From assembly GCF_018687755.1 (NCBI RefSeq), contig NZ_CP061305.1, positions 1,673,099-1,737,098 on the forward strand: 64,000 bases of DNA. Direction: 5' to 3'. Below the pieces are notes generated by a model that was given only the letters and a program-made list of their open reading frames with translations, was not told where the DNA came from and ran no database searches. Below are positions 8,133-15,732 of this stretch, piece after piece; positions within the stretch are counted from its first letter, which is position 1, and each line of letters opens with the position of its first letter. Source of the DNA: Polynucleobacter sp. JS-Mosq-20-D10. Lineage in GTDB: Bacteria > Pseudomonadota > Gammaproteobacteria > Burkholderiales > Burkholderiaceae. A program made the position numbers and the translations under genes.

Positions 8133-8963
8133 ATGACGCCTCTCATTACTGCAAATCAATTAGAAGAAATTATTAACAGTGGTGAGAATGTATTGCTTTG
8201 TGATTGCCGCTTTGATCTAGTCGATCCACTAGCCGGTCGCAAATCTTATTTAGAAGGCCATATTCCTGGCGCACTGTATGTCGATCTGGATCAGGAGTTA
8301 TCTGGTGAAAAGACCGGCAAGAATGGTCGTCACCCACTTCCTACCCCAGAAGCCTGGGCGCAAACCAAATCTCGTTTAGGTATTGACTCCAACACTTTAG
8401 TGATTGCCTACGACAATCAGGGCTCGATATATGCCAGTCGCCTCTGGTGGATGCTCAAAGCCACTGGCCATGCCAATGTACAAGTCTTAGATGGCGGCCT
8501 AGATGCTTGGAATGGCCCCATCGGGACGATGCCACGCGAAGCAAATCCAACAACAACGCCAGTGCCCACAATGCCTTTTATTGGCTTAGTGACAGTAGAA
8601 GAGGTTGCTCACAATCTCCAGACCAAAATGAATGTCATTCTTGATGCTCGTACAAATGATCGCTTCCATGGTCAAAATGAAACCTTAGATCCTATTGGCG
8701 GACATATCCCCAACGCAATTAATTACTGCTTCAGAGAAAATCTTTCCAGAAAGAGTTTTAAGGCCCCAGAACAACTCTTCAAAAACTTTGTAGATCTCTT
8801 GGGCTCAACCAAAGCTTCTGAAGTGATTCATCAGTGCGGCTCTGGAGTCACGGCCTGTCATAACCTACTAGCTATGGAAGTCGCTGGCCTCAAGGGCTCA
8901 CGGATATACGCAGGTAGCTGGAGCGAATGGTGTGCCGACCCAAGCCGACCAGTAGCCCTTTAA
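8133..8963 (+). CDS. sseA: Sulfurtransferase with two rhodanese domains (3-mercaptopyruvate type)
   Basis: A 276-residue tandem rhodanese. The N-terminal domain is structural; the C-terminal domain has the active loop CGSGVTA with catalytic Cys235. CGSGVTA is the signature of 3-mercaptopyruvate sulfurtransferases, whereas thiosulfate sulfurtransferases usually have CRKGVTA, so SseA-like activity is the better guess. An AGGAAG ribosome site precedes the ATG. It is probably cotranscribed with the Rieske gene. Its stop codon overlaps the stop of the convergent ZIP gene by four bases. Confidence 0.9.
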   Translation: MTPLITANQLEEIINSGENVLLCDCRFDLVDPLAGRKSYLEGHIPGALYVDLDQELSGEKTGKNGRHPLPTPEAWAQTKSRLGIDSNTLVIAYDNQGSIYASRLWWMLKATGHANVQVLDGGLDAWNGPIGTMPREANPTTTPVPTMPFIGLVTVEEVAHNLQTKMNVILDARTNDRFHGQNETLDPIGGHIPNAINYCFRENLSRKSFKAPEQLFKNFVDLLGSTKASEVIHQCGSGVTACHNLLAMEVAGLKGSRIYAGSWSEWCADPSRPVAL

Positions 8964-9733
8964 TGCAAGAGCGACAGCAGAATTACTAAGCCAACGCCAC
9001 AAGCAATCAAAATCGTTTGACGTAAAGACTCAGCCCAATGTGGGCGTCGGTGCATTTGTGGAATCAGGTCGCTCACCGCAATATAAATAAAACTACTTGA
9101 GGCAATGACCAATAAATAAGGCATTGCCGCATGAGCCCTCTCCAAAAAGAAGTAAGCCAATACGCCACCTAGTACCGCAGCTAAGCCGCAAATCAAGTTG
9201 TACATCAAAGCACGGGTGCGGGTAAATCCAGCATTCAGTAATACGATGAAATCACCAATCTCTTGCGGAATCTCGTGAGCAATGATGGCAATCGCTGTAA
9301 AGATACCCACCTGGTAATCAGCCATAAAGGCAGCAGCAATCAACACACCATCAACAAAATTGTGTATGCCATCGCCGACCAGAATCATCCAACCACTGCG
9401 ACCCGCGACTTCTGCATCATGACCATGGTGATGATCATGGCCATCCCCTTCGTGGTGATGGCTATGACGCAATAAAGAAATTTTCTCGAGCAAGAAAAAG
9501 CCTAAAAGCCCTGCAAGTAAGGTAGCAAACAGCAGCTGAGGGTTCACGCCCGGCATCGTGAATGCTTCGGGTAATGAATGTAGGAAGGCGGTGGCCAGCA
9601 AAATACCAACTGACACACTCACCATGCTATGAACCATCTTTGATAGCAAAGATAAAGAAAAGCTTGCGGCAACGAGAACGCTAGTGGTTCCGGCTAGCGC
9701 TGTTACCAACAAGATGCTTTGCAGTACTGTCAT
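8960..9733 (-). CDS. ZIP-family divalent metal transporter
   Basis: A 257-residue inner membrane protein with about eight predicted helices. The metal-site motifs HNFVDGV and HEIPQEIGDF are in the expected helices, and the loop between helices 3 and 4 is rich in His (HSHHHEGDGHDHHHGHD), typical of ZIP metal importers. Zinc is the likeliest cargo, but iron or manganese is possible. It is the last gene of a polA-hydrolase-ZIP run, five bases behind the hydrolase gene, and no separate promoter is apparent. Confidence 0.92.
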   Translation of the reverse strand: MTVLQSILLVTALAGTTSVLVAASFSLSLLSKMVHSMVSVSVGILLATAFLHSLPEAFTMPGVNPQLLFATLLAGLLGFFLLEKISLLRHSHHHEGDGHDHHHGHDAEVAGRSGWMILVGDGIHNFVDGVLIAAAFMADYQVGIFTAIAIIAHEIPQEIGDFIVLLNAGFTRTRALMYNLICGLAAVLGGVLAYFFLERAHAAMPYLLVIASSSFIYIAVSDLIPQMHRRPHWAESLRQTILIACGVGLVILLSLLH

Positions 9734-9738
9734 GGAAA

Positions 9739-10635
9739 TTAGGCAACCCCGTTTTGTTTAAACCAGGCAATACATTTTTCCCAACCATCTTTTGCAGGAC
9801 CTTCGCGATAGGTAGCGCGGTAGTCCGCATGGAAGGCATGCGGTGCATCAGGATAGATTTCAAAACGAGAGGCTTTGGCCGCTGGATTTTTGGGGGCCGC
9901 TTTTGCAAGCGCTTCACGCATTTGCTCAACACTCTCTAGGGAGATGCCAGTATCAGCGCCGCCGTACAAGCCAAGCACTGGCGCCTTGAGATCAGCAGCA
10001 ATATCCACTGGGTGGCGCGGGTTGCCTTCCGTTTTCTCACCAATGACACGACCATACCAAGCTACACCAGCCTGAACCTGGGGCAGTGTGGCCGATAGCC
10101 AAGTAATGCGACCACCCCAGCAAAATCCAGTAACGCCAACTTTTTTCAAGTTGCCACCGTTCTTGCCGGCCCATACTAAGGCTGCTTGTAAGTCGTTGAG
10201 AACTTGGGTGTCCCCAGTTGGGGCAACGATATTTTTTTGAATCTCGGCAATAGTGCCGTAAGTGTTTGGATCGCCAGCGCGCGTAAAGAATTCTGGAGCA
10301 ATCGCCAGGTAACCTAATTTAGCAAAACGTCTCGTAACGTCTGCAATGTATTCGTGCACACCAAAGATTTCGCTGGCAACAATCACAATCGGCAAATTAC
10401 CTTGGGCTTTTTCTGGACGTGAAACATAAGCGGGCATCTGAAAACTACCCACTGGAATCATTTGCTCACCCGCTTTAATGCCATTGAAATCCGTTTCGAT
10501 CGCTGCGGCCATGACTGGCTCAGAAGCGGCTACAAAACCAATTCCCATAGTTGTTGCTGTAATAGCGGAGGCCTTCATAAAACCTCTTCTATCGCTGGAC
10601 GCCATTATTGAACCCTGATCTTTTTTAGTTGTCAT
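9739..10635 (-). CDS. Dienelactone hydrolase family protein with Tat signal
   Basis: A 298-residue alpha/beta hydrolase. The N-terminus holds a twin-arginine motif (SDRRGFMK, residues 14-21) followed by a hydrophobic stretch and an AxA-like cleavage region near 43-45, so export to the periplasm by Tat is likely. The catalytic triad can be read as C172 (GFCWGG), D228 and H266 (DAPHAF). Many such proteins are carboxymethylenebutenolidases by name only; the true substrate is unknown. The first ATG has AGGAG upstream; an alternative start at MASSDRRG (10605) is also plausible. It follows polA after 16 bases. Confidence 0.9.
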   Translation of the reverse strand: MTTKKDQGSIMASSDRRGFMKASAITATTMGIGFVAASEPVMAAAIETDFNGIKAGEQMIPVGSFQMPAYVSRPEKAQGNLPIVIVASEIFGVHEYIADVTRRFAKLGYLAIAPEFFTRAGDPNTYGTIAEIQKNIVAPTGDTQVLNDLQAALVWAGKNGGNLKKVGVTGFCWGGRITWLSATLPQVQAGVAWYGRVIGEKTEGNPRHPVDIAADLKAPVLGLYGGADTGISLESVEQMREALAKAAPKNPAAKASRFEIYPDAPHAFHADYRATYREGPAKDGWEKCIAWFKQNGVA

Positions 10636-10651
10636 CTCTTAGTCTCCTGAT

Positions 10652-13477
10652 TTAGTGCGCTTCTTCCCAATTATCGCCAATCCCAATACCCACTACCAGC
10701 GGAACCTTCAGCTCAGCTACCTTACACATTAAATCAGGTAGCTTGGCTTGCAACAGCTCCAGCTCATCCAGTGGTACGTCAAATACCAGCTCATCGTGGA
10801 CCTGGAGCAGCATGCGAGTCTTGAGCTGCTCTTTTTCCAACCAGTTTTCGACTGCAATCATGGCCAATTTGATTAGATCAGCTGCCGTTCCCTGCATTGG
10901 CGCATTAATTGCGGCCCGCTCTGCTCCTTGGCGGCGAGGACCGCTCCCCTTAATTTCTGGGAGCCATAAGCGCCTGCCAAAGACCGTTTCAACATAACCA
11001 TTCTCTCTAGCCTCCAAGCGAGTGCGCTCCATATACTGAGCGACACCCGGATAACGATCAAAGTACTTGGCAATGTAGTTTTGGGCCGCTGAGCGCTCAA
11101 TACCGAGATTACCGGCTAGGCCAAAGGCACTCATGCCATAGATTAAGCCAAAGTTAATTACCTTGGCATAACGACGCTGCTCAGATGCAACACTTTCTAA
11201 CGGCACCCCAAAGATCTCAGCAGCGGTAGCCTGGTGCACGTCTTTACCAGCAGCGAATGCAGCTAATAAGTTTTCATCCTCGGCAATGTGCGCCATGATG
11301 CGTAATTCAATTTGCGAATAGTCAGCGGAAAGCAACTTACAGCCCTGGGCCGGAATGAACGCCTCCCGAATTCGACGACCCTCTTCCGTGCGCACAGGAA
11401 TATTTTGCAAGTTCGGATCACTTGAAGCCAAACGCCCCGTCACCGCAGTCGCTTGAGAAAAACTCGTATGTACTCGTCCTGTTTTAGGGTCTGCCATACG
11501 CGGGAGCTTCTCGATGTAGGTCGACATCAATTTAGCGAGACTGCGGTAATCCAAGATACGCGCAGGTAAGGGATAGTCTTCTGCCAACTTCTGCAACACT
11601 TCCTCATCAGTCGATGGCGCACCGGATGGCGTCTTCTTAATTACGGGGAGCTCTAACTGCCCAAATAAAATCTCTGCGATCTGCTTAGGAGACTGAATAT
11701 TAAATGGTTGTCCAGCCAACTGATGAATCTCCCCCTCTAAAGCCAGCAGACGTTTGCCAACTTCTTGACCTTGCTGAGAAAGCAAGGCAGAGTCAATCCG
11801 AATTCCATTACGTTCCATAATGCCCAAGACCCGCATTGCTGGCATCTCGATATTTTCATAAATGTATCGAAGACCAGGACTACCCTGAATTTGTGGCCAT
11901 AACACGTGATGCAACCGTAAGGTAATGTCAGCATCTTCTGCCGCGTAGTCGGTGGCGATCTTCAGATCCACTTGATCAAAGCCAATCTGATGGACCCCTT
12001 TACCGCAAACCTCTTCATACTTAATGGTCTTCATACCAAGATGTCGCTCAGCCAGGTTATCCATGTTGTGCGGCATATGGGATTCGAGCACATAAGATTC
12101 CAGCATGGTGTCAAAAGTAATTCCTTGCAGAGCAATGCCATAGTTGGCAAAGATGTGGCTGTCGTACTTGAGGTTTTGCCCCACCTTTAAGTTAGTAGTG
12201 CTCTCTAACCAGGGCTTCATGCGCGCCAAAACTAGTTCCCGGCTGAGCTGAGCTTCTCCATTGCGATGCGCTACCGGTATGTAACAAGCCTCTCCAGGAG
12301 TGATGCACAGCGAGATACCGACAAGCTCTGCAGCCAGCGCATCCAAGCTAGTGGTCTCAGTATCAACCGCAGTAAGATCAGCGCCTTCAACTTTTTTAAT
12401 CCAACGATCTAGCGCTACTTCATCAACTACACACTCATAGTGTTTTGCAATCGCACCTTGCAGATCCGTTGTTTCTTGCGATAAGGCAGTTGTCGCTTCT
12501 GTAGCAGTGGGACCAAATCTGTTGGTAGCAGCCTTTATATTTTTCTCTGAGTTATTTTTAATGAGACTACCGGCCAAATCAAATTCGCTATTGGCTTCAG
12601 GAGCCGTCCCACCTAATTGCTTCTCGACGTCACGCAACCAAGTCTTAAATGCGTAGCGCTCAAACAACTCGCGCAAGAGCGGTGCATCTTCTGGTTTCGC
12701 ATGCAGGTCATCTAAGCCTGGGAGATGTGGCGATAAATCGCAATCGGTTTTAACGGTAATGAGCTGACGTGCCTGTGGCAGCCACTCCAAACTATTTCGT
12801 AAGTTCTCGCCTACAACTCCCTTCACTTGATCAGCATTTGCCATCAAGTTATCCAAGTCACCAAACTCAGCCAACCATTTGTTTGCCGTTTTAGGACCGG
12901 CCTTAGGAACGCCCGGCACGTTATCAACCGCATCGCCAATGATGGAAAGGTAATCTACGATGCGCTCTGGAGGTACGCCGAATTTTTCAATAACGCCATT
13001 GATATCCAACTGCTCATTGGTCATCGTATTAATTAGGGTGACAGAAGCGTTCACTAACTGGGCCAAATCTTTGTCGCCAGTAGAAATAATCGTTTCCCAG
13101 CCAGCTTGGGTTGCTTGGCTAGCCAAGGTAGCAATTACATCATCAGCCTCAACCCCAGAAACCATCAATACCGGCCAGCCCAAAGCCTTCACCATGGCAT
13201 GGATCGGCTCAATCTGCTTCACCAAATCTTCAGGCATGGGGGAGCGGTGCGCCTTGTACTCTGGATACATTTCATCCCGGAAAGTCTTGCCTTTAGCGTC
13301 GAAAACGCAAGCAATGTGGTCAGCCTTGAGTTCTGAGCGAGCTCGGCGCATCATATTCACCATCCCATAAATAGCCCCCGTTGGGTCGCCTACCCCATTT
13401 CTGAGGTCTGGCATGGCATGAAAGGCGCGATAAAGGTAGCTAGAGCCGTCTACCAACAAGAGTCTATGTTTAGTCAT
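10652..13477 (-). CDS. polA: DNA polymerase I
   Basis: Full-length 941-residue Pol I for Okazaki fragment maturation and repair. The N-terminal 5'-3' nuclease begins LLLVDGSSYLYRAFHA. The 3'-5' proofreading domain keeps its catalytic acids (AVDTETTSLD) and NLKYDSH. The polymerase domain shows motif A (SADYSQIELRIMAH), motif B (RRYAKVINFGLIYGMS) and motif C (VHDELVFDV). The start at MTKHRLLLV matches homologues; the 16 codons further upstream do not. A TACGAT hexamer lies six bases before the ATG, so a leaderless mRNA is possible. Confidence 0.97.
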   Translation of the reverse strand: MTKHRLLLVDGSSYLYRAFHAMPDLRNGVGDPTGAIYGMVNMMRRARSELKADHIACVFDAKGKTFRDEMYPEYKAHRSPMPEDLVKQIEPIHAMVKALGWPVLMVSGVEADDVIATLASQATQAGWETIISTGDKDLAQLVNASVTLINTMTNEQLDINGVIEKFGVPPERIVDYLSIIGDAVDNVPGVPKAGPKTANKWLAEFGDLDNLMANADQVKGVVGENLRNSLEWLPQARQLITVKTDCDLSPHLPGLDDLHAKPEDAPLLRELFERYAFKTWLRDVEKQLGGTAPEANSEFDLAGSLIKNNSEKNIKAATNRFGPTATEATTALSQETTDLQGAIAKHYECVVDEVALDRWIKKVEGADLTAVDTETTSLDALAAELVGISLCITPGEACYIPVAHRNGEAQLSRELVLARMKPWLESTTNLKVGQNLKYDSHIFANYGIALQGITFDTMLESYVLESHMPHNMDNLAERHLGMKTIKYEEVCGKGVHQIGFDQVDLKIATDYAAEDADITLRLHHVLWPQIQGSPGLRYIYENIEMPAMRVLGIMERNGIRIDSALLSQQGQEVGKRLLALEGEIHQLAGQPFNIQSPKQIAEILFGQLELPVIKKTPSGAPSTDEEVLQKLAEDYPLPARILDYRSLAKLMSTYIEKLPRMADPKTGRVHTSFSQATAVTGRLASSDPNLQNIPVRTEEGRRIREAFIPAQGCKLLSADYSQIELRIMAHIAEDENLLAAFAAGKDVHQATAAEIFGVPLESVASEQRRYAKVINFGLIYGMSAFGLAGNLGIERSAAQNYIAKYFDRYPGVAQYMERTRLEARENGYVETVFGRRLWLPEIKGSGPRRQGAERAAINAPMQGTAADLIKLAMIAVENWLEKEQLKTRMLLQVHDELVFDVPLDELELLQAKLPDLMCKVAELKVPLVVGIGIGDNWEEAH

Positions 13478-13483
13478 ACCGCA

Positions 13484-13493
13484 ATCGTACAAT
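13484..13493. promoter_or_regulatory. Overlapping divergent -10 elements of polA and the DUF2782-like gene
   Basis: The sequence ATCGTACAAT reads as TACAAT on the plus strand (13488-13493) and as TACGAT on the minus strand (13489-13484). The minus hexamer is six bases from the polA ATG. The plus hexamer leaves a leader of about 60 bases for the gene at 13559. -35 matches are weak on both sides. Confidence 0.35.
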
Positions 13494-13558
13494 CTAGTTG
13501 CTAACTGCCTACAGATCAGTTTCAAATCCTCCTGAAAAGAGGCCTAAAAAGGTGAAAA

Positions 13559-13966
13559 ATGATGCACGCTCTAACTAACTTACTCCACTCTTCTTTGAGC
13601 CAAACCCTTGTTCTGACAAGCTTTTTAGTGGCTTTTGCCTCTTTTGGCCTGAATTGTGCACATGCCCAAAACAATTCTCAAGCGCTGAGCCCCTCCGAGT
13701 TGCAGCGCATTAATAATCAGCCCTTAGCACCCGCAGTGAGCGCTTCTCAAGCAACCAGCGCACCTGAAGGTCGTAAACCGAGCTTTCAACACAAAGAAGC
13801 TACGGGTACTGAAATTACCGAATACAAAGATACCAATGCGCCCACTCAGGTGGATGTGAAGACACGCTATACCAGTTACGAAATGGCGCCCCCTACAACA
13901 GTCATGCCCGGAGTACCCAAAGAAACTGACCTGATCAGCGTACCGAGTATCCGAGTTCCTTTTTAA
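13559..13966 (+). CDS. Exported small protein, DUF2782-like
   Basis: A 135-residue protein with a clear Sec signal peptide: a hydrophobic core around residues 16-30 and a likely cleavage after AHA (residue 36). The mature part is Pro/Ser/Gln-rich and low in complexity, then has a short conserved-looking stretch, TGTEITEYKDTNAPTQVDVK, resembling DUF2782 proteins found next to polA and thrB in other betaproteobacteria. Function is unknown. AAAAAGGTG precedes the ATG pair; either ATG could be the start. thrB follows after nine bases. Confidence 0.75.
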   Translation: MMHALTNLLHSSLSQTLVLTSFLVAFASFGLNCAHAQNNSQALSPSELQRINNQPLAPAVSASQATSAPEGRKPSFQHKEATGTEITEYKDTNAPTQVDVKTRYTSYEMAPPTTVMPGVPKETDLISVPSIRVPF

Positions 13967-13975
13967 TCTTTATTC

Positions 13976-14953
13976 ATGGCCGTTTTCACCCCCATTGAAC
14001 TAAGTGATATCTCTGCTTGGATCTCAAGCGACTTTGATATTGGGCGGGCCATTGATATTCGTGGAATTCATGGTGGCATTGAAAATTCCAATTTCTTTCT
14101 CGACACTGAGAAAGATGGCAAGAAACAAGAATACGTTCTGACTATTTTCGAAAGACTGTCTGCAGAGCAACTCCCGTACTACCTTGAGCTGATGCGCCAT
14201 TTGGCCAATAAAGGTATTCCAGTTCCTAAGCCGCTTGAAAATCAGCAGGGGCAAATTTTATTTACCCTCAAAGGTAAGCCCGCAGCAATTGTGAGCAAGC
14301 TTCCCGGTATTTCTAGGCTTGCACCCGAAGCCAAGCATTGCGCCTTGGTTGGCGAATATTTAGCCAAAATGCATTTGGCCAGCAGCGACTTTAAACATAA
14401 TCAAGAGAATCTTCGCAGCCTTACTTGGTGGCAAAAAACAGTTCCGCAAGTGTTGCCACACTTAAATGCTACGCAAAAAGAATTGCTGACTAGCGAGCTC
14501 TCAACCCAAGAGCAATTCTTTAGCTCTGAGGCCTATAAATCACTGCCACAAGGGGCAAGTCATTGCGATCTCTTTAGAGATAACGTGCTATTTGATCCTC
14601 AAGGCACAAGCGATAGCTCTCACGATCAGCTGGGTGGTTTCTTCGACTTTTATTTCGCTGGAACAGATAAGTGGTTATTTGATTTAGCAGTTACTACAAA
14701 TGACTGGTGTCTTGCAGACAACAAACAAGATTTAGATCCTGCTCGCTTCAAGGCGCTGATGGATGCCTATCAATCTGTTCGACCACTCACTACTGAAGAA
14801 CAAGCAAGTTGGCCACTGATGATTCGCGCTGCAGCGCTACGATTCTGGATCTCCCGCCTGTGGGATTTTTATTTGCCACGTGATGCGCAAATGCTCACCC
14901 CACATGATCCTCGTCATTTCGAAAATATTCTCTTAAGTCGCAAGGCAATATGA
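13976..14953 (+). CDS. thrB: Homoserine kinase, aminoglycoside-phosphotransferase fold
   Basis: Phosphorylates homoserine on the way to threonine. This is the 325-residue ThrB type with the APH/choline-kinase fold, not the GHMP-kinase ThrB of enterobacteria. The N-terminus (GGIENSNFFLD) and the catalytic segment SHCDLFRDNVLF, followed by the metal-binding DFYFAGTD, fit this family. Its last codons overlap the next gene by four bases (ATGA), so the two are translationally coupled. Other threonine genes are not in the window. Confidence 0.93.
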   Translation: MAVFTPIELSDISAWISSDFDIGRAIDIRGIHGGIENSNFFLDTEKDGKKQEYVLTIFERLSAEQLPYYLELMRHLANKGIPVPKPLENQQGQILFTLKGKPAAIVSKLPGISRLAPEAKHCALVGEYLAKMHLASSDFKHNQENLRSLTWWQKTVPQVLPHLNATQKELLTSELSTQEQFFSSEAYKSLPQGASHCDLFRDNVLFDPQGTSDSSHDQLGGFFDFYFAGTDKWLFDLAVTTNDWCLADNKQDLDPARFKALMDAYQSVRPLTTEEQASWPLMIRAAALRFWISRLWDFYLPRDAQMLTPHDPRHFENILLSRKAI

Positions 14954-15732
14954 AACTCAATTCCGTCACCCCAAAAGAGGGTTACACCTGGATACGTCAA
15001 GGCATTTGGCTTTTTAAAAAAAATCCTTTGGGTTTTTTGATGCTGGTATTCATGTACGTATTTGTAGCGCAACTTGCGGTGCTCGTACCCGTGATTGGTA
15101 TTTTTGCCATCTTATTACTCACGCCTACTTTGTCTGTGGGCTTTATGAGCGCCTGTCGCCTAGCAATTCAAAACGAGCGTATTCGACCCTCGGTATACGT
15201 GATTGCCCTGCAATCCACCCCCTTGATTCGTAAACGTATTCTCCAATTGGGTTTGGTCTATGCCGCGCTCATCCTAGCCCTCAGCTTTATCTTAAGCATG
15301 TTGGTAGATTTTGAGTTGCTCATTCCACTGATGACTAACGACAAGCCCATTACTTCAGAAGCCATCAATCAGATTTATCTGATTCTCTTTTTTGGCGGTC
15401 TTCTTTATGTGCCCGTTGCGATGTTAATGTGGTTTTCTCCCGTACTCGTTGCTTGGGCCGATATGCCCATAGCGCAAGCGCTCTTTTCCAGTGCTGTTGC
15501 TTGCTGGACTAATCGAGGCGCATTCTTTATCTATCTCGCGATTTGGGGTGCGATCTTAATCGCCATTCCATTAACAATTGGATCCATCTTTGATGCTCTC
15601 GACTTCGGTCAAGCCGCATCATTCATCATCGCTCCTATTTCCATGGCAGGGCTGACTGTGATGCACTGCTCTTTCTTCGCCACCTGGAAAGCGTGCTTTG
15701 CTGAAAAAGAATCGGCTACATTAATTGCTTAA
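14950..15732 (+). CDS. BPSS1780-family integral membrane protein
   Basis: A 260-residue inner membrane protein of unknown function. About six hydrophobic segments are visible (roughly 30-55, 55-75, 95-125, 145-170, 190-215 and 220-245). The N-terminus, with a GYTWIRQGIWLFKKNP-like segment followed by hydrophobic helices, resembles the BPSS1780 family of betaproteobacteria. It is coupled to thrB by an ATGA overlap and ends tail to tail with uvrD, the stop codons overlapping by four bases. Confidence 0.8.
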   Translation: MKLNSVTPKEGYTWIRQGIWLFKKNPLGFLMLVFMYVFVAQLAVLVPVIGIFAILLLTPTLSVGFMSACRLAIQNERIRPSVYVIALQSTPLIRKRILQLGLVYAALILALSFILSMLVDFELLIPLMTNDKPITSEAINQIYLILFFGGLLYVPVAMLMWFSPVLVAWADMPIAQALFSSAVACWTNRGAFFIYLAIWGAILIAIPLTIGSIFDALDFGQAASFIIAPISMAGLTVMHCSFFATWKACFAEKESATLIA

